DNA from: Burkholderiales bacterium
GTDB lineage: Bacteria > Pseudomonadota > Gammaproteobacteria > Burkholderiales > Burkholderiaceae_C
Length of the DNA: 64,000 bases
Direction of reading: 5' to 3'
Assembly: GCA_026954015.1 (NCBI GenBank)
Contig: JAIXLP010000029.1
Span: 4,778-68,777 of the forward strand
Under the pieces are notes generated by a model, which worked only from the letters and a program-made list of their open reading frames with translations, ran no database searches and was not told the DNA's origin. The translations under genes and the position numbers were made by a program. Shown in pieces: positions 39,391 to 48,903 of this stretch; the stretch's first letter is position 1, and each line of letters opens with the position of its first letter.

Positions 39391-40146
39391 TTATTTCACG
39401 TCTTTCCAGTACGCGGCATTCAGGCGCCACGAGATCAGGATGAGCAAGGCGATGAACATCAACACCCAGACGCCGACCCGCACACGCGTCTTCTGCGCCG
39501 GCTCGCCCATCCACTGCAGATAGTTCACCAGGTCGCCCACGGTCCGTTCGTACTCCACCGGCGTCTGCGTGCCGGGCGTTACCTGTTCCCAGCCCTTGAA
39601 GGCCTGGACCTTTTCGCCGTGGCGCTCGACTTCCTCGTACACGGGGCGGCGTTCGCCCTGCAGCTGCCACAGTACGTGCGGCATGCCCACGCTTGGAAAC
39701 ACCATGTTGTTCCAGCCAGTGGCCTTGGTGTCGTCACGGTAGAACGTGCGCAGGAAGGTGTACAGGTAATCGGCACCGCTGCCGCCGCTGCCCGAACGCG
39801 AACGCGCGATCACGGTCAGATCGGGCGGGTTGGCACCGAACCATGCCTTCGCCTCCTTCGACGTGATCGCGGCCTGCATGGTCTCGCCGACCTTGTCCGT
39901 CGTCAGCAGCAGGTTGTCCTTGATCTGCTGCTCCGTGAGGCCGATATCGGTGAGGCGGTTGTAGCGCATGTAGGCCGCAGAATGGCAGCTCAGGCAGTAG
40001 TTGACGAAGGTACGCGCGCCGTTTTGCAGCGACACGTGGTCTGTGAGGTTCACCGGCGCCTTGTCCAGCGGGAACCCCCCCTCTGAAGCCTGGACGCCGG
40101 CAACCAGCCCGAGCGTCGCGATCATCGCAAGTATGAATTTTTTCAT
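39391..40146 (-). CDS. petC: cytochrome c1 of the bc1 complex
   Basis: Electron carrier from the Rieske centre to cytochrome c or terminal oxidases. 251 residues: a cleavable signal peptide (MKKFILAMIATLGLVAGVQA), the haem c attachment motif CLSCH near residue 54, the axial-Met region VGMPHVLW near 170, and a C-terminal membrane anchor (VLMFIALLILISW). It lies 17 bp after petB and ends the petABC operon. Confidence 0.96.
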   Translation of the reverse strand: MKKFILAMIATLGLVAGVQASEGGFPLDKAPVNLTDHVSLQNGARTFVNYCLSCHSAAYMRYNRLTDIGLTEQQIKDNLLLTTDKVGETMQAAITSKEAKAWFGANPPDLTVIARSRSGSGGSGADYLYTFLRTFYRDDTKATGWNNMVFPSVGMPHVLWQLQGERRPVYEEVERHGEKVQAFKGWEQVTPGTQTPVEYERTVGDLVNYLQWMGEPAQKTRVRVGVWVLMFIALLILISWRLNAAYWKDVK

Positions 40147-40163
40147 GGTCTCGTCTCTCCGGC

Positions 40164-41585
40164 TCAGTGCGCAACGAAGTTCACGCGGTCAGGCACCGGC
40201 TTGGGCTCGCCCAGACGGCTCCACCACGGCATGAGCAGGAAGAATCCAAAGTAGAACAGCGTCCCGACTTGCGACACCCGCTCGCCCACCGGAGACGGCG
40301 GCTGCATCCCGAGGTACCCCAGGATGAAGAAGACGATGACGAACAGCACGTAGAGCCACTTGTGCCAGTCAGGACGGTAGCGGATCGAGCGTGCCGGGCT
40401 GCAATCGAGCCAGGGCAGGAAGAACAGGATCACCACCGCGCCGCCCATGGTCACCACACCCCAGAACTTGGCGTCTATCGTCACCATGAGCGCGATGGCG
40501 ACGATGCCCGCCACCAGGATCACCGCCTTGACCAGACCGACCAGTTTCGCCTTGAACACCCCGTAGCCCGCGCCGAGGACGACGCAGGCGATCAGCGCGA
40601 TCATCATCTCGCTCGTCACCGCGCGCAGCATCGAGTAGAACGGCGTGAAGTACCACACCGGCGCGATGTGCGACGGCGTCTGCAGCGGATCGGCCGGAAT
40701 GAAGTTGTTGTACTCGAGGAAATAGCCCCCGAGTTCGGGCGCGAGGAACACGATGGCCGAGAACACGAACAGGAAGATCGAGACGCCGAAGATGTCGTGC
40801 ACCGTGTAGTACGGGTGAAACGGCACGCCATCGAGCGGATGACCGTTGGCGTCCACGGGCTTGCCCGGGCCCTTGATTTCGATGCCGTCGGGGTTGTTCG
40901 AGCCCACGTCGTGCAGCGCCAGCAGGTGTGCCACCACCAGACCCAGCAGCACCAGCGGCACGGCGATCACGTGGAAGCTGAAGAAGCGGTTGAGCGTCGC
41001 GTCACCCACCACGTAGTCGCCGCGAATGAAGATGGACAGGTCCGGGCCGATGAACGGGATGGCCGAGAACAGGTTCACGATCACCTGCGCGCCCCAGTAC
41101 GACATCTGGCCCCAGGGCAGCAGGTAGCCCATGAAGGCCTCGGCCATCAGCGCCAGGAAGATGAGGCAGCCGAAGATCCAGACCAGTTCGCGCGGCTTGC
41201 GATACGAGCCGTAGAGCAGCCCGCGGAACATGTGCAGGTAGACGACGATGAAGAACGCCGACGCTCCGGTGGAGTGCATGTAGCGGATCAGCCAGCCCCA
41301 GGGCACGTCGCGCATGATGTACTCGACCGACTCGAAGGCCTTGGCGGCATCGGGCTTGTAGTGCATCACGAGGAAGATGCCGGTGACGATCTGGATCACC
41401 AGCACCAGCAGCGCGAGGGAGCCGAAGATGTACCAGAAGTTGAAATTCTTCGGAGCGTAGTACTCCGACATGTGCACCTTGTAGGCGCTGAACGCCGTCG
41501 GGAAACGGTTTTCGAGCCAGTTGGTGAGCTTGTCGGTCGCCGAGGCGTTGGGCGAGATCTGCTTGAATTCGCGATAGGCTGCCAT
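40164..41585 (-). CDS. petB: cytochrome b of the bc1 complex
   Basis: Membrane core of ubiquinol:cytochrome c oxidoreductase, holding two haems b and the Qo and Qi quinone sites. 473 residues with eight or more helices. The haem-ligand histidines are in MRYMHSTGASAFF and VVYLHMFRGL (helix B) and in FFSFHVIAVPLVL and LLALHDVG (helix D), and the Qo-site PEW-equivalent region (HIAPVWYFTPFYSML) is present. A C-terminal extension with extra helices, seen in this branch of bacteria, accounts for the length. Separated by 10 bp from petA. Confidence 0.96.
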   Translation of the reverse strand: MAAYREFKQISPNASATDKLTNWLENRFPTAFSAYKVHMSEYYAPKNFNFWYIFGSLALLVLVIQIVTGIFLVMHYKPDAAKAFESVEYIMRDVPWGWLIRYMHSTGASAFFIVVYLHMFRGLLYGSYRKPRELVWIFGCLIFLALMAEAFMGYLLPWGQMSYWGAQVIVNLFSAIPFIGPDLSIFIRGDYVVGDATLNRFFSFHVIAVPLVLLGLVVAHLLALHDVGSNNPDGIEIKGPGKPVDANGHPLDGVPFHPYYTVHDIFGVSIFLFVFSAIVFLAPELGGYFLEYNNFIPADPLQTPSHIAPVWYFTPFYSMLRAVTSEMMIALIACVVLGAGYGVFKAKLVGLVKAVILVAGIVAIALMVTIDAKFWGVVTMGGAVVILFFLPWLDCSPARSIRYRPDWHKWLYVLFVIVFFILGYLGMQPPSPVGERVSQVGTLFYFGFFLLMPWWSRLGEPKPVPDRVNFVAH

Positions 41586-41595
41586 GTGGTTCCCC

Positions 41596-42198
41596 TCAAG
41601 CCTTCTTCTTGTCTTCGCCGATCAACAGCTTGGTGTCGGACAAATACATGTAGGGCGGCACCGGCAGGTTGTCGGGCGACGGTTTGTTCTTGAAGACGCG
41701 GCCGGCCAGGTCGAAGGTCGAGCCGTGGCACGGACACAGCCACCCCCCGGGCCAGTCGGCGGGCAGCGATGGCTGCGCGCCGGTAGCGAATTTGTCCGTG
41801 GGCGAGCAGCCCAAGTGCGGACAGATGCCCACGACCACCAAAATCTCCGGCTTGATCGAGCGCCATTCGTTGCGCGCATATGGCGGCGTGAATTCGTCCG
41901 GGTGGCGCTGCGATTCGGGGTCGGCGAGCTCGCCGTCGTGCTTGGCCAGCGCCTCCACCTCTTCCTTGGTGCGCTTGAGGATCCAGACCGGCTTGCCACG
42001 CCATTCCACGGTGACTTTTTCGCCTTCCTTGAGCGCGGAAATATCCACTTCCACCGCAGCGCCTGCCGCCTTGGCCTTCTCCGAAGGCTGAAAACTGCTC
42101 ACGAACGGCACCGCGGTCGCCACGCCTCCCACGGCACCGACGCAACTCGTGGCGATCAACCAGTTGCGCTTGCTGGAGTCGATCGGGGTATCACTCAT
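41596..42198 (-). CDS. petA: Rieske iron-sulfur subunit of the bc1 complex
   Basis: Carries the [2Fe-2S] cluster that takes the first electron from ubiquinol. 200 residues. The cluster motifs are CPHLGC near residue 127 and CPCHGSTFD near 155. The N-terminal signal-anchor SSKRNWLIATSCVGAVGG has a Lys-Arg variant of the twin-arginine motif, consistent with Tat export of a folded Fe-S protein; tatABC is encoded in this window. First gene of petABC and divergent from mscL. Confidence 0.96.
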   Translation of the reverse strand: MSDTPIDSSKRNWLIATSCVGAVGGVATAVPFVSSFQPSEKAKAAGAAVEVDISALKEGEKVTVEWRGKPVWILKRTKEEVEALAKHDGELADPESQRHPDEFTPPYARNEWRSIKPEILVVVGICPHLGCSPTDKFATGAQPSLPADWPGGWLCPCHGSTFDLAGRVFKNKPSPDNLPVPPYMYLSDTKLLIGEDKKKA

Positions 42199-42327
42199 GG
42201 GTATCCTTAGATTGTGCTGTCATCTGGACGATCAACAGCAAATTGTAGCGGACGCCTGCAGGCCCGCGGCACCTCGCGGCTTGCGCGATACTTGCGCCCG
42301 CTCAACAAACCCGGAAAGGAAATAACC

Positions 42328-42750
42328 ATGAGCATGATGCAGGAGTTCAAGGAATTTGCGGTCAAAGGCAACGCAATGGATCTGGCCGTCGGTGTCATCA
42401 TCGGCGCCGCATTCGGCAAGATCGTCGACTCGATCGTCGGCGACCTGATCATGCCGCTCGTCGGCAAGGTGATCGGCGGGCTGGATTTTTCCAGCTACTA
42501 CGTGCCGCTGGCGGGTCAGGCGATGGGGCTGACCCTTGAAGAAGCGAAAAAGGGCGGCGCCGTCTTCGCCTATGGCAACTTCATCACCATCCTGGTGAAC
42601 TTCATCATTCTCGCGTTCATCATCTTCATGATGGTCAAGCGGATCAACCTCATGAAGAAGGAAACACCCGCCGCGCCCGAGGAACCGCCGGCCACGCCGG
42701 AAGACGTCCTGCTGCTGCGCGAAATCCGCGACAGCCTGAGCAAGCGCTGA
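42328..42750 (+). CDS. mscL: large-conductance mechanosensitive channel
   Basis: Emergency-release channel opening under hypo-osmotic membrane tension; homopentamer. 140 residues from [20 protein letters not shown], with GGAAAGGAAATAACC before the ATG supplying a good ribosome binding site. TM1 is [20 protein letters not shown] with the pore-lining Gly/Ala pattern, then a periplasmic loop and TM2 ([17 protein letters not shown]), then the charged C-terminal helix [10 protein letters not shown]. Confidence 0.97.
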   Translation: MSMMQEFKEFAVKGNAMDLAVGVIIGAAFGKIVDSIVGDLIMPLVGKVIGGLDFSSYYVPLAGQAMGLTLEEAKKGGAVFAYGNFITILVNFIILAFIIFMMVKRINLMKKETPAAPEEPPATPEDVLLLREIRDSLSKR

Positions 42751-42771
42751 GCCCCGCGAACCCGCCGGTGC

Positions 42772-43821
42772 TCACTGCGCCGGCGACGCAGGCGCGGCCA
42801 GCGTACGCGCCATGCGCACCGCTGCGATCAGGCTGCCCGCGTCGGCGCTGCCGCGCCCCGCGATGTCAAACGCCGTTCCGTGGTCGGGACTCGTGCGCGC
42901 AAGCGGCAGGCCGAGCGTCACGTTCACGCCGCGCTCCACGCCCAGGTATTTGACGGGGATCAGTCCCTGGTCGTGGTACATCGCGACGACCACATCGAAT
43001 TCACCCGCGCGCTCTGGCGTCGAGCGCGCGCGCATGAACACCGTGTCGGGCGCGTAGGGGCCGCTTGCGTCCAGCCCTTCGGCGCGGGCGCGCGCAATCG
43101 CCGGCGCGATGACGTCGATCTCCTCCCGGCCAAACAGGCCGCCCTCTCCCGCGTGGGGATTGAGCCCCGCCACCGCGATGCGCGGAGTGCGTCCGAGGCT
43201 GCGGGCCAGCACCGCATGCGTGATGCGCAGGGTCTGCAGGACACGCTCCTGCGTGACCGCGTCGATCGCCTCGCGCAGCGCGACGTGGATGCTCACGAGC
43301 ACGGTGCGCAATTCGTCGTTGGCCAGCATCATGCGCACCGGCATCTGCGCCAGCGGCACGCCCACATGCGCTGCCGCACGCGCCTGCAGCATCTCGGTGT
43401 GCCCGGGATACGGCACGCCCGCCTTTGCGAGCGCCTCCTTGTTCAGCGGCGCCGTAACCAGCGCCGCCACCTCCCCACGCAGCGCCGCATCGGCGGCCCA
43501 GACCACGCACGAGGCCGCATCGCGCCCCGCCTGCGCGCTCACCCGGCCCAGCGGGGGTGGCCCCGCCAGTTCGTCGAGCTGCCACACGGGCAGGCACCGC
43601 GGCGGCAGGCCCGCAATCTCCTCGAGCGCCTCCAGCCGCACCACGGGCAGCGGGGGCTGGCCGGGCCCCTCGATGCATGCCGCCGCGCGCCGCAGCGTGG
43701 CGACATCCCCCACCGCAAAGCAGCCGCCAAGCAGCTGCGGCGCGTCGCGAAACGCCTTGGCGACGATCTCGGGGCCGATGCCGGCGGGATCGCCCTGGGT
43801 GATGGCGATGGGCAGCTTCAT
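42772..43821 (-). CDS. pdxA: 4-hydroxythreonine-4-phosphate dehydrogenase
   Basis: NAD-dependent step of the DXP-dependent vitamin B6 pathway; the product condenses in the PdxJ reaction. 349 residues from MKLPIAITQGDPAGIGPE, which is the family N-terminus. Metal-ligand histidines appear in YPGHTEML and in MYHDQGLIPVKYLG, and GLNPHAGEGGLFG is also present. The start overlaps the stop of the Nif3-like gene by 4 bp. The start far upstream offered by the open frame is not used. Confidence 0.96.
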   Translation of the reverse strand: MKLPIAITQGDPAGIGPEIVAKAFRDAPQLLGGCFAVGDVATLRRAAACIEGPGQPPLPVVRLEALEEIAGLPPRCLPVWQLDELAGPPPLGRVSAQAGRDAASCVVWAADAALRGEVAALVTAPLNKEALAKAGVPYPGHTEMLQARAAAHVGVPLAQMPVRMMLANDELRTVLVSIHVALREAIDAVTQERVLQTLRITHAVLARSLGRTPRIAVAGLNPHAGEGGLFGREEIDVIAPAIARARAEGLDASGPYAPDTVFMRARSTPERAGEFDVVVAMYHDQGLIPVKYLGVERGVNVTLGLPLARTSPDHGTAFDIAGRGSADAGSLIAAVRMARTLAAPASPAQ

Positions 43822-44570
43822 GCCGGATTGTCGATGTCGATGAACCGGTGCTCCAGGCCCAGCTCGGCGGCAACGCGCGCCGCGACGGCCGGCGCGCCAT
43901 AGCGCTCGGTGGCATGGTGGCCCGCCGCGAAAAAGGCCACGCCGGTTTCCTGCGCAAGGTGCGCCTGCGGCTCGGAAATCTCCCCGGTCACGAAGGCGTC
44001 GGCACCGGCGGCGATCGCGCCCTCGAAGTAGCTCTGGGCGCCACCCGTGCACCAGGCCACGCGGCGTATCGGCTGCGGCGGCGACGGCAGCACGGCCGTC
44101 ACGGCGCGTCCCAGCACGGTCTGCAGGTGCGCTGCGAGCGCCGCGCCGTCCGCATAGGCTGCGCTTCCCACGCACCCAAGATTCTGGTTGCCGAACCAGG
44201 TATCGGCGCGCCAGCCCAGCCGGAGCCCGAGCTGCGCGTTGTTGCCCAGTTCGGGGTGCGCATCGAGCGGCAGGTGATAGGCGTACAGGTTGATGTCATG
44301 CGCGAGCAGGCGCTGCAGCCGCTGCTTCATCCAGCCGGTCACGCGCCCATCCATGCCACGCCAGAACAGGCCGTGGTGCACGAAAATCGCATCGGCGCCC
44401 GCGTCGATGGCCGCGTCGATCAGCGCGCGGCTGGCGGTCACGCCGCTCACGAGGCGCGCGATACGCTCTCGACCCTCGACCTGCAAGCCGTTGGGGCCGT
44501 AGTCCTGCAAGCGCTCGGGCTGCAGCAGCAGATCGAAGCGCGCGAGCAATTCCTGCCGATCGCAACTCAT
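43818..44570 (-). CDS. Nif3-like dinuclear metal-centre protein (YbgI type)
   Basis: 250 residues from MSCDRQELLARFD. Metal ligands typical of the family are visible in DAIFVHHGLFW (His-His near residue 63), YAYHLPLDAH and, at the C-terminus, FFAAGHHATERYG. Family members form hexameric rings with two-metal sites; GTP cyclohydrolase-like or hydrolase roles have been proposed but not settled. Translationally coupled to pdxA by a 4-bp overlap. Confidence 0.88.
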   Translation of the reverse strand: MSCDRQELLARFDLLLQPERLQDYGPNGLQVEGRERIARLVSGVTASRALIDAAIDAGADAIFVHHGLFWRGMDGRVTGWMKQRLQRLLAHDINLYAYHLPLDAHPELGNNAQLGLRLGWRADTWFGNQNLGCVGSAAYADGAALAAHLQTVLGRAVTAVLPSPPQPIRRVAWCTGGAQSYFEGAIAAGADAFVTGEISEPQAHLAQETGVAFFAAGHHATERYGAPAVAARVAAELGLEHRFIDIDNPA

Positions 44571-44629
44571 GACCGGGATTGTGCCCGTGCAAAACCGCGA
44601 CAATGGCGTTTTGAACCGATCACCCTCCC

Positions 44630-45778
44630 ATGAAGCGTTTGTGGCTGCTGTTTTCCCAAACCGTGACGGTCTGCGTCGCGGCCTGGTTCGTCGTGGCCAC
44701 GCTGCAGCCGGGGTGGCTGCAACGCGGCGTGGTGCGCGACGGCGCGGGCATCACGCTCTACGAAGCGCCAGGCAACCATGCGCCGAGCGCCGAGCCCGCG
44801 GCGGGCAGCTTCAGCCCCGCGGCGCGCAAGGCGTCCCCGGCCGTCGTGAGCATCATCACGAGCAAGGCGGTGCGCCACCCGCGCAGCAACGACCCGTGGT
44901 TCCAGTTCTTCTTCGGCGACCAGGGCACGCAATCGCAGACCGGCCTGGGCAGCGGCGTCATCATGAGCCCGGATGGCTACATCCTCACCAACAACCACGT
45001 CGTCGAAGGCGCGGACGAAATCGAGGTGGCACTGGCCGACAGCCGGCACGCCACGGCCAGCGTGATCGGCACCGACCCCGAAAGCGACCTGGCGGTATTG
45101 AAAATCAGCCTTCCGTCGTTGCCGGTGATCGTGCTTGGCGACTCCGACGCACTCGCGGTGGGCGACCGGGTGCTGGCCATCGGCAACCCGTTCGGTGTCG
45201 GCCAGACCGTGACCAGCGGCATCGTCTCGGCGCTGGGGCGCAGCGAGCTGGGCATCAACACCTTCGAGAATTTCATCCAGACCGACGCGGCGATCAACCC
45301 CGGCAACTCGGGCGGCGCGCTGGTGGACGTGAACGGCAACCTCATGGGTGTGAACACCGCGATCTACTCGCGGTCCGGGGGCAGCATGGGCATAGGTTTC
45401 GCCATTCCCGTCTCGACGGCGCGCCAGGTGCTCGAAAGCATCGTGCGCGACGGGCAGGTCACGCGCGGCTGGATCGGCGTCGAACCGGGGGAGCTCTCCC
45501 CCGAACTGGCCCAGACCTTCGGGGTGCGCGCAAGCGAGGGGGTGATCATCACCGGCGTGCAGCACGGCGGCCCTGCGGCCAACGCGGGCGTGCTGCCGGG
45601 CGACGTGGTCGAGCAGGTACAGGGCAAGACCATCACGACGGTGCCGCAGCTGCTTACCGCCGTGGCGGCGCTCAAACCGGGCGTTGCAGCGCAGTTGCAG
45701 ATCCTGCGCGGCGAAGAGCGCACGCAGGTTTCGATCGTGCCGGGCACGCGCCCGCGTCTGGCGCGGCGGCGCCAATAG
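44630..45778 (+). CDS. S1C serine protease, DegS/HtrA-like, one PDZ domain
   Basis: Envelope quality-control protease of 382 residues. An N-terminal membrane anchor (LLFSQTVTVCVAAWFVVATL) is uncleaved-looking, as in DegS. The trypsin-like domain shows the triad in TNNHVVEGADEI (His), DPESDLAVLKI (Asp) and NPGNSGGALV (Ser). A single PDZ domain (~275-370) includes EGVIITGVQHGGPAANAGV. One PDZ plus an anchor favours DegS (sigma-E activating protease) over the two-PDZ DegP, but the substrate cannot be read. Convergent with tatC. Confidence 0.9.
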   Translation: MKRLWLLFSQTVTVCVAAWFVVATLQPGWLQRGVVRDGAGITLYEAPGNHAPSAEPAAGSFSPAARKASPAVVSIITSKAVRHPRSNDPWFQFFFGDQGTQSQTGLGSGVIMSPDGYILTNNHVVEGADEIEVALADSRHATASVIGTDPESDLAVLKISLPSLPVIVLGDSDALAVGDRVLAIGNPFGVGQTVTSGIVSALGRSELGINTFENFIQTDAAINPGNSGGALVDVNGNLMGVNTAIYSRSGGSMGIGFAIPVSTARQVLESIVRDGQVTRGWIGVEPGELSPELAQTFGVRASEGVIITGVQHGGPAANAGVLPGDVVEQVQGKTITTVPQLLTAVAALKPGVAAQLQILRGEERTQVSIVPGTRPRLARRRQ

Positions 45779-45802
45779 CGGGACGACCGCCGGCGGCGCG
45801 TA

Positions 45803-46612
45803 TCAGGCGGCCGACTCGGGCTTGTTCGCGGCGTCCGCGGCAGGCTCGTCGGGCGGTGGATGGTTGCGCACGAACAGTTGCGCCGCCCAGATGCCGACTT
45901 CATAGAGCAGGCACATGGGTATTGCGAGCGCAAGCTGCGAGACCACGTCGGGCGGCGTGATGATGGCCGCGATGATGAACGATCCGACCACGAAATAGCC
46001 CCGCGCGTGCTTGAGCTTTTCCACCGAGATCACGCCCATGCGCACCAGCACGACGACCGCGATCGGCACCTCGAAGGTGACGCCGAACGCGAGGAACATC
46101 GTGAGCACGAAGCTCAGGTAGGCCTCGATGTCCGGGGCGGCGGTGATGCTCTTGGGCGCGAAGCCCTGGATGAACGCGAACACGCGGCCGAACACGAAGA
46201 AGTAGCAGAACGCCACTCCCAGCAGAAACAAAATGGTGCTGGAGATGACCAGCGGCAGCACCGCCCTTTTCTCGTTGGAGTAGAGCCCGGGCGCGACGAA
46301 GGCCCAGATCTGGTAGAGCACGACGGGCAGCGCGATCAGGAAGGCCGCCATCAGCAGGATCTTGAGCGGCACCATGAACGGGGAGATGACCGAGGTGGCG
46401 ATCATCGTCGCGCCCTGCGGCAGATGCGCCACCAGCGGCGCCGCGAGCAGATCGTAGAGCTGGCCGGGGCCGGGGTAGAGGAAGAGCACGCCGGCGACGA
46501 TGCCCACCGCGAGCATCGCCTTCACGAGCCGGTTGCGCAGCTCCATGAGGTGCTCGACGAAAGGCTGTTCAGTGCCGGCGAGTTCGTCTTCAGGGTCGGG
46601 GGTCTGGGCCAT
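45803..46612 (-). CDS. tatC: Tat translocase subunit TatC
   Basis: Receptor for twin-arginine signal peptides and core of the Tat translocon. 269 residues from MAQTPDPEDELAG. The N-terminal FVEHLMELRNRLVKA motif is the conserved signal-binding face; six membrane helices follow, with FVAPGLYSNEKR in the first cytoplasmic loop and ALAIPMCLLYEVGIW near the end. Last gene of tatABC, 69 bp after tatB. Confidence 0.96.
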   Translation of the reverse strand: MAQTPDPEDELAGTEQPFVEHLMELRNRLVKAMLAVGIVAGVLFLYPGPGQLYDLLAAPLVAHLPQGATMIATSVISPFMVPLKILLMAAFLIALPVVLYQIWAFVAPGLYSNEKRAVLPLVISSTILFLLGVAFCYFFVFGRVFAFIQGFAPKSITAAPDIEAYLSFVLTMFLAFGVTFEVPIAVVVLVRMGVISVEKLKHARGYFVVGSFIIAAIITPPDVVSQLALAIPMCLLYEVGIWAAQLFVRNHPPPDEPAADAANKPESAA

Positions 46613-46681
46613 GGGGTCAATCGGGCCGCGACAGTGCGACCGGGGGGCGCGCCACGCACGCGGCGCGGCGTGGTGCAATGC

Positions 46682-47167
46682 TCAACGGGTCTTTCCGGGC
46701 CGGTAGCGCGCCACGCGCGCCGCGCCCGACTGCACGTGCGTGCGCATGCCGTTGCGCGCCTTGTACCAGTGCGGCACCGCGCCGCGCTTGGTGCGCCAGT
46801 GCTTGTCGGGGCGTTTGTACGCGGGCACGATGAGCGCCAGCGCCGCAGGGTCATCGGGCAGCGGATCGGCCGAGGTGTCGGCCAGCGGCGCAACCGCCTC
46901 GTTCCAGTCCTTTTCGAAGTCGCTCGCGGTGCTCTGCACGCTCTTTTCCACGTCGCGCGCGGCGCTTTCGACGGTGTCCTTCATCTTGCGCAACTCGTCG
47001 AGCTCCATCGAGCGATTGACCTCGGCCTTCACGTCGGCGACATAGCGCTGTGCCTTGCCCAGCAGCGTGCCCACGGTGCGCGCCACGCGCGGCAGCTTCT
47101 CGGGGCCGATGACGACGAGCGCCACCACCCCGATGAGCGCCATCTTGGACAGGCCGATGTCGATCAT
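46682..47167 (-). CDS. tatB: Tat translocase subunit TatB
   Basis: 161 residues: an N-terminal membrane helix ([31 protein letters not shown], given here as its parts [13 protein letters not shown] and [10 protein letters not shown]) with the conserved Glu after Gly-Pro, then an amphipathic helix and a long charged tail. It forms the substrate-receptor complex with TatC. 17 bp after tatA. Confidence 0.94.
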   Translation of the reverse strand: MIDIGLSKMALIGVVALVVIGPEKLPRVARTVGTLLGKAQRYVADVKAEVNRSMELDELRKMKDTVESAARDVEKSVQSTASDFEKDWNEAVAPLADTSADPLPDDPAALALIVPAYKRPDKHWRTKRGAVPHWYKARNGMRTHVQSGAARVARYRPGKTR

Positions 47168-47184
47168 CGCCGGTGATCCGCCGG

Positions 47185-47427
47185 TCAGCTCTTTTGCTTG
47201 GCCTCGACGTCGATCGTGGTTTTATCGGTCGTGGTGGCGTTGCCCACCTGTCCGGCCGGTGCAGCGGGGGCTTCGTCCACGCTGCTGGTGCCGTCCTTCA
47301 TGCCTTCCTTGAAGCCCTTGACCGCGCCGCCGAGATCGGAGCCGATGTTCTTGAGCTTCTTGGTGCCGAACACCATGACGACGATCAGCAGCACGATGAG
47401 CCAGTGCCAAATCGAAAACGAACCCAT
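47185..47427 (-). CDS. tatA: Tat translocase subunit TatA
   Basis: 80 residues: one membrane helix ([18 protein letters not shown]), the FGTKKL hinge, an amphipathic helix ([17 protein letters not shown]) and an acidic/Ala-rich tail. TatA oligomers form the variable-size passage for folded proteins. Candidate substrates in this window are the Rieske protein and possibly MlaC. Confidence 0.95.
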   Translation of the reverse strand: MGSFSIWHWLIVLLIVVMVFGTKKLKNIGSDLGGAVKGFKEGMKDGTSSVDEAPAAPAGQVGNATTTDKTTIDVEAKQKS

Positions 47428-47489
47428 TGAAAATCTCCTGAGGTGCAGGCGCCGATTCTAGGGCAACACTGCCGCGCCTACCCCCCGCC

Positions 47490-47849
47490 TCAGCCCTTGA
47501 GCCAGGGGCGCGGCCCGCCGATCACGTGCATGTGCAGGTGGTGGATTTCCTGGCCGCCTTCGGTGCCCGTGTTCACCACGATGCGGTAGCCGCCTTCCGG
47601 GTAGGGATTGCAGCCCTGCTCCATGGCCAGCCGGGGGGCGAGCAGCATCATGTGCGCCAGCAGCGGCCCGTGATCGGGCGCGACCGACGCCATCGACGCG
47701 ATGTGCTCCTTGGGTATCAGCAGGAAATGCACCGGCGCCCACGGATGGATGTCGTGGAAGGCAAAGACCTGGTCGTCCTCGTAGACCTTGCTGGACGGGA
47801 TCCTGCCTTCGACGATCTTGCAGAACAGGCAGTCGGGGTCGTGGTGCAT
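47490..47849 (-). CDS. hinT: HIT-family purine nucleoside phosphoramidase HinT
   Basis: 119 residues. The histidine triad is HLHMHVIGG at 107-112 (pattern H-x-H-x-H), and the N-terminal CLFCKIVEGRIPS has the cysteine pair common in HinT. It hydrolyses AMP-lysine and similar phosphoramidates; its physiological substrate is not known. It lies between tatA (62 bp downstream) and the patatin gene in the long his-tat gene string, a placement widespread in betaproteobacteria. Confidence 0.93.
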   Translation of the reverse strand: MHHDPDCLFCKIVEGRIPSSKVYEDDQVFAFHDIHPWAPVHFLLIPKEHIASMASVAPDHGPLLAHMMLLAPRLAMEQGCNPYPEGGYRIVVNTGTEGGQEIHHLHMHVIGGPRPWLKG

Positions 47850-47874
47850 GCGCTATCTCCTTGCAAAGGCGCCT

Positions 47875-48903
47875 TCAGGCGTCGTCGGCCGTCTTCACGG
47901 TGCAGCGTACACCCACGTCGTGGCGGTGCGCGTGCAGCCAGTGCTTGCCCTCTTCGCGCCCCAGGCCAAAGAGCTCGCGCAAGAAGACCAGATCGGCGCG
48001 CATCTTGCTGGCAGCGCCGAAGGGTGCGAGCACCGCGCCGCCGTCGATGCGGTGCACGCGCATGTCCTTGTAGCGCTTGGGGTCGAGCTTGCCCTCGGCC
48101 AGCAGCCGGCGCACGAATTCGATGGCGCGCAATTCAGCGAGCAGGCTGGCGTTGAAGGTGACCTCGTTCATGCGGTCCATGATGTCGCTGGCGTTGCCGG
48201 GCACCGCCTTGTGCTGGACCGGATTGATCTGCACCAGCAGCACGTCGCTGCTGAGCGTGTGGTAGATCAGCGGGTGCAGCGCCGGGTTGCCGGAGTAGCC
48301 GCCGTCCCAGTAGAACTCGCCGTCGATCTCCACCGCCTGGAACATGTTCGGCAGGCAGGCCGAGGCCATCACGGCCTCCATGCTCAGGCGCTTGCGGGTG
48401 AAGATTTCCCCACGGCCGGTGCGCACGTTGGTCGCGCAGACGAACACCTTGGGCACGCGCGCGTGCTCGGCACGCAGCAGGTCGAAGTCGACCGTGTTGC
48501 GCAGCAGGTTGCGCAGCGGGTTGATGTCCAGCGGATTGGTCTGGTAGGGCGAGAACCACTGCGTCATCATGCTCATGAGCGGGTTGCCCTGCAGCGGCAT
48601 GCCCCACATCAGCGCGCCGAGCGCGCCCACGCCCTCCCAGAGGGTTTTGAGCGTCTCGCGCGCGAGCGCGCATCCCTGCACGTGCGCTTCTTCGGCGTCC
48701 TTGCACGCGTTGGCGGCCTGCGCGAAACCGTGCGCCAGCGCCACCGCATTCATCGCGCCCGCGCTCGTGCCGCTGATCCCCTCGAGCTCGAAGCCGCCGT
48801 CTTCGAGCAGCGCATCGAGCACGCCCCAGGTGAATGCGCCGTGCGAGCCCCCGCCCTGCAGCGCCAAGTCGAGCGCCAGGCGCCGCTGCGCATGCTCACG
48901 CAT
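47875..48903 (-). CDS. patatin-like phospholipase
   Basis: 342 residues. Oxyanion motif GGGSHGAFTWG near the N-terminus (residues ~17-27), nucleophile motif GISGTSAGAMNA near 42, and the second catalytic Asp in WDGGYSGNPAL near 200. These Ser-Asp dyad enzymes release fatty acids from lipids. No signal peptide is evident, so it is probably cytoplasmic or peripheral. The start overlaps the DUF4870-type gene stop by 8 bp, giving a link to the his cluster. Substrate not predictable. Confidence 0.9.
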   Translation of the reverse strand: MREHAQRRLALDLALQGGGSHGAFTWGVLDALLEDGGFELEGISGTSAGAMNAVALAHGFAQAANACKDAEEAHVQGCALARETLKTLWEGVGALGALMWGMPLQGNPLMSMMTQWFSPYQTNPLDINPLRNLLRNTVDFDLLRAEHARVPKVFVCATNVRTGRGEIFTRKRLSMEAVMASACLPNMFQAVEIDGEFYWDGGYSGNPALHPLIYHTLSSDVLLVQINPVQHKAVPGNASDIMDRMNEVTFNASLLAELRAIEFVRRLLAEGKLDPKRYKDMRVHRIDGGAVLAPFGAASKMRADLVFLRELFGLGREEGKHWLHAHRHDVGVRCTVKTADDA